In this document: positions 10,863 through 24,287 of the stretch, piece by piece
Layout of the letters: the number at the start of each line of letters is the position of its first letter
Numbering within the stretch: the first letter of the stretch is position 1
Assembly (NCBI GenBank): GCA_014584465.1
Contig: JACTMU010000094.1
Location: forward strand, 62,001-126,000
Direction: 5' to 3'
Source of the DNA: Pseudomonadota bacterium
Lineage (GTDB): Bacteria > Bdellovibrionota > Bdellovibrionia > Bdellovibrionales > JACTMU01
Length of the DNA stretch: 64,000 nucleotides
Program-made: the position numbers and the translations under genes
The notes under the pieces: model-generated
The model's input: only the letters and a program-made list of their open reading frames with translations
Databases searched by the model: none
Told to the model about the DNA's origin: nothing

Positions 10863-13281
10863 TCGTTGCTTTATCCTCCGCCCTGAGTCTCATGAGAATG
10901 ACTCCTAGAGTGTTCCTTCCAACTATGGAGATGTCTGACACAGGAGTGCGAATCACTTGACCACTGGTCGTCGACACCATGATGCAGTCCGTATCCTCGA
11001 CGGTCATTGTACTTATAACTTGGCCTACTTTCTCATTGGTCTTTTGGGTGATGATTCCCACACCGCCACGGGATTGCACACGGTATTCGTCGTCCCAAGT
11101 TCTCTTTCCATATCCATTGTCGGTTACAATCAACAATGTTTTTCTTTCCCCCTTCTTGAGAACTTCCATGCCGATCACTTCGTCGCCCTTACCAAGTGTG
11201 ATTCCCTTAACACCCTTTGCGGTCCTTCCCATAGAGCGGACGTCACTCTCATGAAAACGAATCGACATCCCCTCTTTGGTTGCAATAAAAATATCGTCTT
11301 CTCCTGAAGAGAGTCTTGTCTCGACCAGTTCGTCATCTAAATCCGACGACATGGCCACAATCCCAGCCTGTCTCTGATGCGCAAAAGCCTTTAGTGACGT
11401 TTTCTTAATAATACCTTTTTTTGTAATCATTACGACATGCTTGTTCGGGTTGAACTCCTCAATCGGCAAGATCGATTTGATCGTCTCACCTGAAGATAGA
11501 TTGATCAAATTGGCAATGGATCTTCCCTTCGAAGTTCTATGACCCACGGGGAGCCGATGCACTTTTACGAAGTAAGCCTTTCCTTTATTAGAAAAGATCA
11601 TCAACGTTGAATGCGTATCGACCACGAAGATGTCGGTGTAAAAATCCGTCTGATCCGCATTTCCTCCACCCTTAAGGCCCTTTCCGCCTCGCTTTTGGGT
11701 TCGATAAAGATCTGTCGGTATGCGTTTAATGTATCCTGTGTTGGTGATCGTTACGACCATCTCCTGTCGCGTAATGAGATCTTCATCTTCAATCTCTTCT
11801 GCTGATCCCTGAATTTGGGTCTTGCGGTCATCACCATATTTGGCTCGCATCTCTTTGAGCTCTTCAATAATGATCTTGTTGATCTCGTTGACATCAGCTA
11901 GAACCATCTGCAGCCATTGAACCTTTTTGATCAATTCATCCAATTCGTCCAAGATCTTCTTACGCTCAAGTCCAGTAAGTCTCTGAAGCCGCATTTCAAG
12001 AATGGCTTGGGCCTGAATCTCGCTAAACTCAAATCGCTCTTTAAGAAGATTTCGTGCCTCTGATGGCTCCTTAGACTCACGAATCGTTGAAATGACCGCG
12101 TCGATCTGATCCAAAGCCTTTCTTAGGCCCTCTAAAATATGAACTCGTTCTTCAGCTTTTTTCAAATCGAAAATACATCGACGAGTCACCACTTCTCTTC
12201 GATGTTCTATGAAGGCCCATAGCATTGATTTCAAATCAAATGTTTTTGGTTGGTTTCTGGAATCTAACGCCAACATGATGATCCCAAAACTCACCTGCAT
12301 CTGTGTAAACTTGTAAAGTCGATTGAGGAGAACCTCGGCATTCTCTTCTCGTTTGACGGTGATGACGATTCTCATTCCTTCACGAGAAGATTCATCTTTG
12401 ATGTCCGATATACCCTCGATCTTCTTTTCCCTCACAAGATCCGCAATCGTTTCGATCAGCTTGGCTTTATTGACCTGGTAGGGAATCTCCGTCACGACGA
12501 TCTCTTCGCGATTGCCTCGGCTTTCAACATTGGCAACCGCCTTGACGGTTATAATCCCTCGACCCTTCTTGTAAGCCGCAAGGATCCCCTGTTTCCCTGC
12601 GATCACACCCGCAGAGGGAAAATCTGGCCCCGGAATATGTGTCATAAGATCGTCAATGCTCATCTGAGGATCTTGAATGAGTTCAATGCAACCAGTTACC
12701 ACTTCGGTGAGATTGTGCGGAGGAATGTTGGTCGCCATTCCAACGGCAATTCCTGCGCTTCCATTGATGAGTAAATTTGGAACTCGAGCAGGTAACAAAA
12801 GAGGAATTCGAAGTGAATCATCGTAGTTTGGACCGAATGTGACCGTCTCTTTGTCAATATCCTCAAGCAACTCCTCTGCAAGACGAGTCATTCGGACTTC
12901 AGTGTAACGTTGTGCTGCCGGACTATCTCCGTCAATCGAACCAAAGTTACCCTGACCATCTACAAGCGGATATCTCAAGGAAAAATCTTGCGCCATACGA
13001 ACCATGGTGTCGTACACGGCCGTGTCTCCATGGGGGTGATATTTACCGATCACATCCCCGACCACACGAGCTGATTTTTTATAGGGCTTATCGTGACGAT
13101 TTGCCAAATCATGCATTGCAAAGAGAATCCGCCTATGAACTGGCTTCAATCCATCGCGGACGTCTGGCAACGCTCTTCCCACAATAACGCTCATAGAGTA
13201 CTGAAGGTAGGCTTCCCTCATCTCTCGATCTATGTCTACATTTTCGATTCGATCTGAAATCTCTTCAGTATCCATCATCAC
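10765..13281 (-). CDS. gyrA: DNA gyrase subunit A
   Basis: [27 protein letters not shown], catalytic [11 protein letters not shown]-terminal repeats with QKRGGKG. Confidence 0.98.
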   Translation of the reverse strand: MMMDTEEISDRIENVDIDREMREAYLQYSMSVIVGRALPDVRDGLKPVHRRILFAMHDLANRHDKPYKKSARVVGDVIGKYHPHGDTAVYDTMVRMAQDFSLRYPLVDGQGNFGSIDGDSPAAQRYTEVRMTRLAEELLEDIDKETVTFGPNYDDSLRIPLLLPARVPNLLINGSAGIAVGMATNIPPHNLTEVVTGCIELIQDPQMSIDDLMTHIPGPDFPSAGVIAGKQGILAAYKKGRGIITVKAVANVESRGNREEIVVTEIPYQVNKAKLIETIADLVREKKIEGISDIKDESSREGMRIVITVKREENAEVLLNRLYKFTQMQVSFGIIMLALDSRNQPKTFDLKSMLWAFIEHRREVVTRRCIFDLKKAEERVHILEGLRKALDQIDAVISTIRESKEPSEARNLLKERFEFSEIQAQAILEMRLQRLTGLERKKILDELDELIKKVQWLQMVLADVNEINKIIIEELKEMRAKYGDDRKTQIQGSAEEIEDEDLITRQEMVVTITNTGYIKRIPTDLYRTQKRGGKGLKGGGNADQTDFYTDIFVVDTHSTLMIFSNKGKAYFVKVHRLPVGHRTSKGRSIANLINLSSGETIKSILPIEEFNPNKHVVMITKKGIIKKTSLKAFAHQRQAGIVAMSSDLDDELVETRLSSGEDDIFIATKEGMSIRFHESDVRSMGRTAKGVKGITLGKGDEVIGMEVLKKGERKTLLIVTDNGYGKRTWDDEYRVQSRGGVGIITQKTNEKVGQVISTMTVEDTDCIMVSTTSGQVIRTPVSDISIVGRNTLGVILMRLRAEDKATSVALASDDGSEEGEDGEGETGETFDSEPPSDH

Positions 13282-13293
13282 TGTCCTTTTCTC

Positions 13294-15774
<2,481 letters not shown>

Positions 15775-15818
15775 TTACTTTTAACCATTTTCGCTCAACT
15801 TCTCTAATTGTGACCTCA

Positions 15819-16964
15819 TCAAATTTTTGCCGATCCTGGATCAATCTTGCCGTTGAACATCGAGTACAGGACAAGACCCTTTCCGCTCAACTCCTCATGC
15901 AAATTTACATCGGTCGTTGTGATGAGGGTTTGTGCATCCGTTTCGTTTAAAAAGGTTATCAGCCCTTTTCGCACCTCGGGATCAAGTTCTGACATCACGT
16001 CATCCAACAACAAAATCGGAAAAAACTTATAAAGCTCATAATGATACCTGATTTGAGCAATTTTTAAAGATAAAATTATGGCTCTCTGCTGACCTTGTGA
16101 GCAGTAGATGCGAGAATCCTTTCCTCCATAGCGAAATTGAATGTCGTGCTTCTGTGGACCTATGATTGTAGTTCCTGCTGAAAGCTCAGATTCAAAGAGT
16201 TCGATCTTTCTCTTATGCATTGCGTCGTATATATCTGTTAGCTCTTTTTTTAGAAACGAGTTTCCAGATGCGACATATTCCAAGGAGAGTGGTGTTGCAT
16301 TGCGTGTGATCGACGAGAAGATCTCTGCTGCCAACGGCATGATCTTTCGCAAAAGTGATAGGCGTGACATGGTGATCTTAACTGCCAAATCAAAGTAGGT
16401 TGGATTGAGGCTTTCTAGAACTGGCACTCCTAGATTTCGGGACATCTCTCCCTGAGCGATTGCGCTAAGAATTCGGTTTCGACTCCTCAGCGCTCTCCGA
16501 AACTGAGTGAAAAGTGTTCGACTTCCCTGATTTATAGAAATTACCATTTCATCGAGAAGTTCTCGTCTTTGTTCCGGCGGACCCTTGATGGACATCAAGG
16601 ATTCCGGAGAGAACAAGACTGTGGAAAAGAGTTCTGTCAGTTTGGTCGTTGTACTCTTCTTTCCATTGATCTCAATCGTTCTGGTCCTATTCGTAAGAGA
16701 ATATCGAACATCACTCACAAGTCCTTGTCTTTCGAGTGTTCCACGAATGAGAAGTCTCGGATCCGGTTGAGTGAAGTTGATGTAACTCTCCACATCCCCA
16801 TAGCGAAAAGAAGTTCCGGTGGTCAAAAGATAGACGGATTCTAGAAGATTTGTCTTTCCTTGACCATTTTGCCCGAGGATTAGATTGATGCGAGCACCAA
16901 GCCCGATCTCAATGAAACAAAAATTTCGAAAATTCGAAATTTCAATTCTCTTTATTTGCATCAA
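15819..16964 (-). CDS. recF: DNA replication and repair protein RecF
   Basis: NLILGQNGQGKTNLLESVYLL, CSQGQQRAIILSLK, LLLDDVMSELD. Confidence 0.97.
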   Translation of the reverse strand: MMQIKRIEISNFRNFCFIEIGLGARINLILGQNGQGKTNLLESVYLLTTGTSFRYGDVESYINFTQPDPRLLIRGTLERQGLVSDVRYSLTNRTRTIEINGKKSTTTKLTELFSTVLFSPESLMSIKGPPEQRRELLDEMVISINQGSRTLFTQFRRALRSRNRILSAIAQGEMSRNLGVPVLESLNPTYFDLAVKITMSRLSLLRKIMPLAAEIFSSITRNATPLSLEYVASGNSFLKKELTDIYDAMHKRKIELFESELSAGTTIIGPQKHDIQFRYGGKDSRIYCSQGQQRAIILSLKIAQIRYHYELYKFFPILLLDDVMSELDPEVRKGLITFLNETDAQTLITTTDVNLHEELSGKGLVLYSMFNGKIDPGSAKI

Positions 16965-18085
16965 ATGCGCATTGGCATAATGACACAGGTATGACCTTTG
17001 TCATTGTGAGGACGAATCAGTCCTGGCGAAATTTCATCTCTGACTTCAAAATCGACGTTGTCATCATCGAAACTGTTTAAAATATCAATGATGTATCTTG
17101 CATTGAACGCAATGGCTATCTTATGTCCCTTATACTCAACATCGATCTCTTCTCGAGCATCGCCCATCTCTGGATTGTTAGAGGTAATTTCCATCTTTCC
17201 CTGAGATAGTGTGAGCGTAACACCCTTTGATTTTTGATTCGAAAGCAACGAAACCCTCTTGAGGGAGGTCAAGAAATCTTCTCTCTTCAACAGAACCTTT
17301 CCTCCAAGACTGTTCGGTATCAGTTGCTGATAATTGGGATATCTTCCTTCAACAAGTCGAATCATCAATACAGTCGAACCAGATTTGACAATCAGCTGAG
17401 CTCCTTCCACAGCGACATCGATGTGGTCACTTGATTGGGCTTCAATCATTTTACGAATCTCCATAAGCCCTTTGCGTGGAATTATGACTCCTTGAGAAAA
17501 ATCAAAGGATTCCTTTCCCAAATCTCGATCGATGAGGCTCAATCTGTAACCATCTGTTGCCACCATTCGATAATTGCCACTAGTTCCATTGCTTTTCTTT
17601 TCGAAATAGACTCCATTGAGATGGTATTTGCTTTCATCATTGGAGACACTGTACATCGTCTTTTCAATCATCTCTCTCAACGTGTTGGGGCTCACGGTCA
17701 CAAAGTCCTTAGTGGCATAGGTGGGGAAAACCGGATACTCCTCAGCACTGATCCCCACAATGTGAAATTCCGATTTACCCTGCTGGATCTCCAGCCAATG
17801 GTTCTCCTTCGCTAAAAGATGAACGGGTTCCGCTCTCAGCTCTTTGATCAACTCATAAAGATTCTTGGCGTTGACTCCAATTTTTCCCGGTTGTTTCATC
17901 TCAACTTCAACTTGATCTGTAAGACTCACTTCAAGATCGGTGGCGTAGATACGAAGCAGGTCACCCTCTGCCTCTAACAAGACGTTGATGAGTGCAGGCA
18001 TACTGCTCTTCTTTTCAGCAATATTCTGCGCTTTCGCTAAAAGCTCGGCGAACTCTTTTTGGGGGATAATGATTTCCATTAGCAT
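16961..18085 (-). CDS. dnaN: DNA polymerase III subunit beta
   Basis: Sliding clamp sequence ending HTCVIMPMRI; between recF and dnaA. Confidence 0.97.
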   Translation of the reverse strand: MLMEIIIPQKEFAELLAKAQNIAEKKSSMPALINVLLEAEGDLLRIYATDLEVSLTDQVEVEMKQPGKIGVNAKNLYELIKELRAEPVHLLAKENHWLEIQQGKSEFHIVGISAEEYPVFPTYATKDFVTVSPNTLREMIEKTMYSVSNDESKYHLNGVYFEKKSNGTSGNYRMVATDGYRLSLIDRDLGKESFDFSQGVIIPRKGLMEIRKMIEAQSSDHIDVAVEGAQLIVKSGSTVLMIRLVEGRYPNYQQLIPNSLGGKVLLKREDFLTSLKRVSLLSNQKSKGVTLTLSQGKMEITSNNPEMGDAREEIDVEYKGHKIAIAFNARYIIDILNSFDDDNVDFEVRDEISPGLIRPHNDKGHTCVIMPMRI

Positions 18086-18147
18086 CCTTTCGTAAAAGAG
18101 CCCTTCCTTGGGTTTTTCTCATTCATTCAGTTCTTACAAACTACTTT

Positions 18148-18332
18148 CTATATATTTATATACTAGTAGTATTAGTAGGGGTGTGGGAAAACCTGTTACA
18201 TCCCTAACCCCTGAAGATCACATGATTTTCTATGTGGAGATCTCTGTTAGTCAATAGATCAAATGAGAGAAAAAAATGTGGAAAAAAAATAATCACAAAA
18301 AAGGTCAAGTTTTATCCACAAGATTATCAACA
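18148..18332. other. oriC: Chromosomal replication origin oriC (dnaN-dnaA intergenic)
   Basis: AT-rich TATATATTTATATA, DnaA-trio run TAGTAGTATTAGTAG (18164-18178), G-rich stretch, TGTGGGAAA (18182-18190), TGTGGAAAA (18277-18285), perfect TTATCCACA (18312-18320), TTATCAACA (18324-18332). Confidence 0.9.
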
Positions 18333-18340
18333 TTCACAAT

Positions 18341-19774
18341 TCACACCCCTGTGATATTGTGGATTCTCATGACTAACTCATCGAGATCTCTCTTCAAATC
18401 GGAATCTCTAGAGAGTTGATTTTCAATCTTACGCATCGCATTTATAACTGTAGTATGATCCTTCCCTCCGAAAAGACGACCTATGTCAACCAGAGAGCGA
18501 TCAAGATGTTTTTTGATCAAATACATGGCGACCTGTCGCGCTGTTACAAAAGGCTTTGCACGGCTTTTGGATTTAAGGTCAGAAAGACGGACCTGAAAAT
18601 GGTCACACACAAGCTGTTGGATCTCTTCTGCAGAGATCGTCGCATTGTCATCATGGTTGGCAAGAACTCTCTTAGCCAAGGACAACTCTATGGGATTGTC
18701 CTGAAGCTCCGCAAAGAGGCTGACCTTATTTAGATTGCCTTCAAGTTCTCGGATGGATCTCTTGGATATACGAGAGATGTAGGTGGCAACCTCGTTAGGG
18801 AGGTGAATGTTTTTCTTTTCCGCCTTATAACGCAATATAGCAAGGCGCGTTTCGATGTCTGGCATTTGAATGTCGGCAATCAAACCCCACTCCAACCGGG
18901 TTCTGATGCGATCTTCAAGTTTTAGAATGTCTTTGGGCATTCGATCACTGGCCACGACGACTTGATGGCTTCTTTCAAAAAAGTGGTTCAGAGTATGAAA
19001 AAACTCCTCTTGGACAACCTGCCCCTTTCCCAAGACCTGTATGTCATCCATCAAAAGAACATCACATTGATCACGATATTTTTGGCGAAACTTGGCCATC
19101 TCATTGTGGCGAATGCTACTGACACACTCATTTAGGAATCTTTCGGCTGAAACATAGGTAATTCTTAACTGCGGAAAACAGGATTTAATATGATTCCCAA
19201 TAGCGTTAAGAAGATGGGTTTTGCCCATACCCGTTGGACCACAGAGGAAAAGGGGATTGTAGCCATTAGCTCCAGGATTTTGAGCAATATTAAATGACGC
19301 AGCATGAGCAAATTCGTTATTTCTTCCAACTACAAAGGTTGAAAAGATGTATTCAGGATTAAGAGAATCTATACCAGAGGTGCGAGAGGTGGGTCTCGGC
19401 CGCGAAGGAGCAGCAATGGTCTCCGAAGGCGTGGGAGCGATTGGATTTGTTTCGATCTCTGGGGAACCTTTGTCTCCTGTGACGACGAGATCGATTTCAA
19501 ACGGGTGTCGGTAAACATCTGATATTTCAAGGCAAATTCGATCAAAAAGATTTTCAGAGATCCAATATTTGTGAAGTTCTGAGGGTACGCCCAAACGAAA
19601 TTTATGAGAGTTTTCACAATGATCCAGACCCAAAAGAGTGGTGGGCTCAAACCATGTCTGCAAAAGTTTGTTGTTGGAATTCTTTGACTGGAGACTTGTC
19701 TTTACGCGGTTCCAAAGATCTGTGGCGACATGCTGGGAACTCGTCAATTCAAGTTGATTTTCGGAAGCTTTCAT
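18341..19774 (-). CDS. dnaA: Chromosomal replication initiator DnaA
   Basis: LFLCGPTGMGKTHLLNAIGN, DVLLMDDIQ, GGKDHTTVINAMRKIE; start moved to internal Met (MKASENQ) because the longer ORF runs into a likely rpmH promoter. Confidence 0.97.
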   Translation of the reverse strand: MKASENQLELTSSQHVATDLWNRVKTSLQSKNSNNKLLQTWFEPTTLLGLDHCENSHKFRLGVPSELHKYWISENLFDRICLEISDVYRHPFEIDLVVTGDKGSPEIETNPIAPTPSETIAAPSRPRPTSRTSGIDSLNPEYIFSTFVVGRNNEFAHAASFNIAQNPGANGYNPLFLCGPTGMGKTHLLNAIGNHIKSCFPQLRITYVSAERFLNECVSSIRHNEMAKFRQKYRDQCDVLLMDDIQVLGKGQVVQEEFFHTLNHFFERSHQVVVASDRMPKDILKLEDRIRTRLEWGLIADIQMPDIETRLAILRYKAEKKNIHLPNEVATYISRISKRSIRELEGNLNKVSLFAELQDNPIELSLAKRVLANHDDNATISAEEIQQLVCDHFQVRLSDLKSKSRAKPFVTARQVAMYLIKKHLDRSLVDIGRLFGGKDHTTVINAMRKIENQLSRDSDLKRDLDELVMRIHNITGV

Positions 19775-19816
19775 CTGGATCGGGTTATAGCAACGGGGAG
19801 GAGGGTTTTCAACTTC

Positions 19817-19845
19817 TTGACGGTCGCGCCGCAATGTGGTTATAC
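19817..19845 (+). promoter_or_regulatory. Sigma70-like promoter for rpmH operon
   Basis: TTGACG, 17-nt spacer, TTATAC, 31 nt upstream of rpmH. Confidence 0.6.
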
Positions 19846-19876
19846 TTCCGGCTCTTGAAAAAAGGAGAAAGTTTCA

Positions 19877-20026
19877 ATGAAGCGGACGTATCAACCCAGT
19901 CGAAGACGAAGAAAAGGCACTCATGGATTTAGACAGAGAATGGCAACTAAGGATGGTCAGGAAGTTCTCTCACGGCGTCGAGCAAAGGGTCGAAAGCGAC
20001 TTACGGTACAGATTGGGGGCAAATAG
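19877..20026 (+). CDS. rpmH: 50S ribosomal protein L34 (49 aa; absent from ORF track)
   Basis: Translation [49 protein letters not shown]. Confidence 0.98.
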   Translation: MKRTYQPSRRRRKGTHGFRQRMATKDGQEVLSRRRAKGRKRLTVQIGGK

Positions 20027-20039
20027 AGGCTCACTCTCG

Positions 20040-20426
20040 ATGTTGCGGAAAAAGAGAGAGTTTGAACGTATTCGGGAGTCGGGCAAGAGGACAGACGGTA
20101 GATCGTGGATGATGTTCGCCTATTTACCAAATGAAGAGATCTCAGTTCGTTGGGGATGGACGGTACCAAAGAGAGTTGGAAACGCGGTTATTCGAAATCG
20201 ATTGAAGCGTTGGTGCCGAGAAGTCGCAAGGGAACTCAATCAACACAAATCAAAAAAGAGTATGGATATCAATGTTATTTTTCGAAAAAGAGAGTCTGAC
20301 TTTTACAAGAAGATGGAGTTTTTGGAGTTTAAGAAAATTTTTCTTCGGAATTGGAAACAAATTTGTTCCCGTATCCAAGAGTTGGACCCTCCTCAAAAGC
20401 AAGATTGTTCGAGTCGATCCATTTAA
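20040..20426 (+). CDS. rnpA: Ribonuclease P protein component
   Basis: LRKKREFERIRESGKR, VPKRVGNAVIRNRLKRWCRE; ATG at 20040 follows rpmH. Confidence 0.93.
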   Translation: MLRKKREFERIRESGKRTDGRSWMMFAYLPNEEISVRWGWTVPKRVGNAVIRNRLKRWCREVARELNQHKSKKSMDINVIFRKRESDFYKKMEFLEFKKIFLRNWKQICSRIQELDPPQKQDCSSRSI

Positions 20427-20679
20427 GTGGACCCTATTGATATTGATGGGATTTTACCGTTCGCTTCTTGTTGCCCATATGGGTGGGACATGTCGATTTT
20501 CTCCCAGCTGCTCAGAATATGCCGTGGAGGCGATTCATAGATTCTCCCCATTTAAGGCCATAGGATTGATTGTTCGTAGACTCTTGCGATGTCGGCCATT
20601 TGGGGCCTATGGATTTGATCCTGTTCCGAACCACTGTGAATCGAGTACGATGGTGAAGGTGAGCGAGGTGGTGATATGA
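20272..20679 (+). CDS. yidD: Membrane protein insertion efficiency factor YidD (N-terminal part of ORF overlaps rnpA; true start is probably near 20430)
   Basis: FYRSLLVAHMGGTCRFSPSCSEYAVEAIHRF, RRLLRCRPFGAYGFDPVP. Confidence 0.9.
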   Translation: MLFFEKESLTFTRRWSFWSLRKFFFGIGNKFVPVSKSWTLLKSKIVRVDPFKWTLLILMGFYRSLLVAHMGGTCRFSPSCSEYAVEAIHRFSPFKAIGLIVRRLLRCRPFGAYGFDPVPNHCESSTMVKVSEVVI

Positions 20680-22313
20680 AGAATGAATCGAACTCTTTTT
20701 TGGAACCCAAAACTCTTATTGCGGTCGTTTTAGTTGTAGTCATTTGGATTGGTTGGCAAAAGTATCTTGAAAATAAGTACCCTGAGCATACTCAAAGGGC
20801 GGCCTCACCGACTCAGGAAGTTAAATCTACTGGAAATCCTGAGGAGAAGAGGGAAGAGAGCAAAGGAGAAACTCTTTCAAAGACCGCTGAGACACAAAAA
20901 ATTCACCCACAGGAAGTTGAGGAAGTTTTTGATTTTGAAAGCAAGAACATTCGATTTCAACTCTCTTCAAAGGGGATGGGTTTTAAGAGCATTGTTCTTC
21001 AATCCTACAAAGACCGAAAGCATGAGCCTGTACATATTGGAGGGAAGGAACAAGAGGATCGCCCCTATTTGCCCCTTGAAACTCGAATTGGGAGCCTTGC
21101 AGGAGATCTCTTTTTTAAGGTTGACCGGCTGAGCCAGAATAAGTTTGAAGGTAAGGCTCTTGTGGAGGGCGTCTCACTGGTTAAAACTATAGAGGTTTTC
21201 CCAGAAACGTACAGTTTTGAAGTGATGCTTGAAGTGCGGGGCCTTCAGGCCAATGGTGTTGTTTCCACCTACATTGTCGAAGAGGTGGCACACCCCTCAG
21301 GAGGAGGGTCCTTTTTAGCACCCTCATTTGACCATTTTGATTCTTATATCTCTTATCGAGGAACTCATTCGAGAGTTGTTTTTAAACCTGAGGAGGCTAC
21401 TTCAGAGGAATATCCTCAGGCTGAACTTTTTTCTCTTGGCTCTCAATACTTTGCTTTGGGTGTCGTAAACCGTTCGGAAACGATACCAAACGCAAAACTG
21501 ACCTCTCATCAAGGAAAGAACTTTGTCATTGGATCTCTTGATTATCCGATTTTGGATGGTAAGGATTCGAACAAGATTCAGTTTGTGGCTTTTGCAGGGC
21601 CTAAATCAGTTTCACTTCTAAAGAGAGTCGATGAACATTTGCCCGCAATTGTGGATTTTGGTTGGTTTGATTATATTGCAATGCCCATGTTGTCGTTGTT
21701 AAGGTGGTTCTTCTCGATCTTCGGAAATTATGGAATGGCGATCATTCTGTTGACCCTCGTGGTAAGGGTTCTTGTGCTCCCATTTGCCGTCATGTCTTTT
21801 AAATCAATGAAGGCGATGCAAAAGATCCAACCTGAAATGAAAGTCATTAGAGAAAAATATAAGAATGATCCTCAGACCATGAACCGAGAGGTTATGGTTC
21901 TCATGAAGGAAAATAAGGCCAATCCCATGAGCAGCTGTCTGCCGATGTTCTTGCAGTTCCCTGTCTTTATTGCCCTTTATCGGGTTCTTGGTTCAAGCAT
22001 TGAGTTGTATCAGACACCATTTATGTTGTGGATCACAGATCTTAGTTTGAAAGACCCATATTATGTGCTTCCGGTTCTTATGGGAATTACCATGTTCATT
22101 CAACAAAAGATTACGCCGACCCAAATGGATCCGGCTCAGCAAAAGGTTATGTTGATTCTTCCCATATTTATGACAGTGATCATGGCATCTTTGCCAAGTG
22201 GTCTGACACTTTATATTTTTGTTAGTACTTTGTTTGGCATCTTCCAGCAGATGTTTTTTATGAGAGAAAAGAGTGCCGAAATTAAAACGATTGACGTTAA
22301 GGTTAAAGCTTAG
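20676..22313 (+). CDS. yidC: Membrane protein insertase YidC
   Basis: 60KD inner membrane protein motifs: NYGMAIILLTLVVRVLVLPF, QFPVFIALYRVL. Confidence 0.97.
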   Translation: MKNESNSFLEPKTLIAVVLVVVIWIGWQKYLENKYPEHTQRAASPTQEVKSTGNPEEKREESKGETLSKTAETQKIHPQEVEEVFDFESKNIRFQLSSKGMGFKSIVLQSYKDRKHEPVHIGGKEQEDRPYLPLETRIGSLAGDLFFKVDRLSQNKFEGKALVEGVSLVKTIEVFPETYSFEVMLEVRGLQANGVVSTYIVEEVAHPSGGGSFLAPSFDHFDSYISYRGTHSRVVFKPEEATSEEYPQAELFSLGSQYFALGVVNRSETIPNAKLTSHQGKNFVIGSLDYPILDGKDSNKIQFVAFAGPKSVSLLKRVDEHLPAIVDFGWFDYIAMPMLSLLRWFFSIFGNYGMAIILLTLVVRVLVLPFAVMSFKSMKAMQKIQPEMKVIREKYKNDPQTMNREVMVLMKENKANPMSSCLPMFLQFPVFIALYRVLGSSIELYQTPFMLWITDLSLKDPYYVLPVLMGITMFIQQKITPTQMDPAQQKVMLILPIFMTVIMASLPSGLTLYIFVSTLFGIFQQMFFMREKSAEIKTIDVKVKA

Positions 22314-22323
22314 GAGGTGATAT

Positions 22324-22875
22324 ATGGGGACGCTGTTTGAAAAAATTTTCGGAAAAAAGAAAGAAAAAAATGGAGAAGTAGAAAGCATTGACTCTGTTGT
22401 GAGAGAGGTTCTAGAGGGAACCATACGACGAGCTGATATCCAGGCAGGATTTGAGATTAAAAAAGAAGAGTTGGGTGAAAATGAATGGAATTTGACCGTT
22501 GAGATGCAGGGAGATGACGAAGAGTTGTTGACTCAAAAGGATGGACAGTTGTTGGACGCGTTTCAACTCCTTGTAAAGCGTGTTCTTCAGCATCGCTTTC
22601 CTGAGGCTAGAGTCAATTTGGTTGTGGACAGCGGTGGATTTCGCGATGGAGTGAATCAAGGATTGATCGATCTGGTGGAAAAACTCAAAGAAGTGGTTCT
22701 TGAGAAGGGAAAATCTGTTTATTGTCGGGCGCTTCCTCCTAAGGATCGGAAGTTTGTTCATCAATATGTCGCACAGGATGAAAGACTACGAAGTCGTTCT
22801 GTAGGCGAGGGACTTTATAAGAAGATCAAAATCTACCCATCGAAGGGACATGAGCGGAATGAAGAGGCGACTTAG
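22324..22875 (+). CDS. Jag/KhpB-like RNA-binding protein (KH and R3H domains)
   Basis: Position after yidC; VNLVVDSGGFRD, ALPPKDRKFVHQYVAQDERLRSRSVGEG. Confidence 0.88.
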   Translation: MGTLFEKIFGKKKEKNGEVESIDSVVREVLEGTIRRADIQAGFEIKKEELGENEWNLTVEMQGDDEELLTQKDGQLLDAFQLLVKRVLQHRFPEARVNLVVDSGGFRDGVNQGLIDLVEKLKEVVLEKGKSVYCRALPPKDRKFVHQYVAQDERLRSRSVGEGLYKKIKIYPSKGHERNEEAT

Positions 22876-22928
22876 AGCTTGAGTGGACTGAGTCGGCTGA
22901 AGTTACTGGCGATCATGGGGGTTTTTTT

Positions 22929-24284
22929 ATGGCCTACCTAGATCAAGACGAAGATACAATTTGTGCGCTTGCGACTCCCTCTGGAGTCAGTGGGATCGCT
23001 GTGATCCGATTGAGTGGAGATCGTTCGGTTGCGCTCGTGAGAGAATGCTGCCGTTTTTTCCGTCAAGAGAATCCCTCTCATCGTGCTTCGGTCGGATTGT
23101 TTCGTAATAGAGAAGGAAGTAGGGTCATTGATGAAGTTGTCGTGACCTATTTTGAGGAAGGAAAGTCCTATACGGGTGAAGAGGTCGTGGAGATCTCTTG
23201 TCATGGAAACCCTGTCATTGTATCAGAAATTCTCGGTGAAATCGTAGACCTTGGGGCTCGCCTTGCGTTACCTGGCGAATTTACCTTTCGTGCCTTTAAG
23301 AATGGCAGAATGGACTTAGTGCAAGCTGAGAGTGTTCTGTCATTGATGGAGGCTCGAAGTGCCAGGATCAAAGAAGTTGCTGTGGAGCAGCTTAGAGGAA
23401 GATTGAGTGAGCGAGTTCAGGTCATTCGGTCAAAGTTGATCAATCTTGCTGCAAGAATTGAAGTCAATCTGGATCTTTTGAGCGATGAAATTGTAGGAAC
23501 TTCGGCGAGTTCGTTGAAGAGGGAGCTGATATTAAGTCAAAATGAAATTCTTGAGCTTTTGGCAAGCTTTCAATCGGGAAGAATATTGAATGAAGGGTTT
23601 CGTGTGGTTTTGGTTGGAGAGCCGAATGTTGGGAAATCGAGTCTTTTGAATGCTTTGGTTGGAGAAGAGCGCTCCATTGTCACCGAGATTCCGGGAACGA
23701 CACGCGATGTGGTAGAAAAGGAGATCGTATCAGAGGGCGTTCGTATCATCTTTTGTGATACGGCAGGTCTTCATGAGACAGAAGACGTTGTGGAAAGGTT
23801 GGGAATCCAGAGGAGCTACGAAGAGATCAGACGAGCTGATCTTGTACTTCATGTTATAGAAAATGGGAGTGACGAGAAATTTCAGTTTGAAGAAAAACTG
23901 AGTGCAAAATTGTGGTCCGTGAGAACCAAGTCCGATCTGATGAGCAATGAAAATTGGAGGCTCTCGGAGAAGGCAGGGGTGTTTGTTGTGAGTTCGAAGA
24001 TGGGCTGGGGTATCGATCAATTGAAAAAGGAGATTGCCAAAGTGGCAGTCCCTCGTGATCCGGAAGAGTGTCTGATCGTGATCAACGCTCGACAAGCATC
24101 TCTTTTGAGTCGATCACTTGAACGGATGAGGGCCGCTGTCGAAGTGTGTGAAAACCAGTGGGGCGAAGAGATTTTGGCGTTTGAGGTTGGTCAGGTCATT
24201 AGATGTTTGTGTGAAATGTTGGGTGAGGAGTTCAACGACCAGGTGATCAATGAAATTTTTGGACAGTTTTGTGTAGGGAAGTAG
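22929..24284 (+). CDS. mnmE: tRNA modification GTPase MnmE
   Basis: TICALATPSGVSGIAVIRLSG, GEPNVGKSSLLNAL, C-terminal IFGQFCVGK. Confidence 0.97.
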   Translation: MAYLDQDEDTICALATPSGVSGIAVIRLSGDRSVALVRECCRFFRQENPSHRASVGLFRNREGSRVIDEVVVTYFEEGKSYTGEEVVEISCHGNPVIVSEILGEIVDLGARLALPGEFTFRAFKNGRMDLVQAESVLSLMEARSARIKEVAVEQLRGRLSERVQVIRSKLINLAARIEVNLDLLSDEIVGTSASSLKRELILSQNEILELLASFQSGRILNEGFRVVLVGEPNVGKSSLLNALVGEERSIVTEIPGTTRDVVEKEIVSEGVRIIFCDTAGLHETEDVVERLGIQRSYEEIRRADLVLHVIENGSDEKFQFEEKLSAKLWSVRTKSDLMSNENWRLSEKAGVFVVSSKMGWGIDQLKKEIAKVAVPRDPEECLIVINARQASLLSRSLERMRAAVEVCENQWGEEILAFEVGQVIRCLCEMLGEEFNDQVINEIFGQFCVGK

Positions 24285-24287
24285 GTC

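Noticed and set aside
19369-19650. Minus-strand ORF overlapping dnaA in another frame
   Set aside because: Lies fully inside dnaA; shadow ORF
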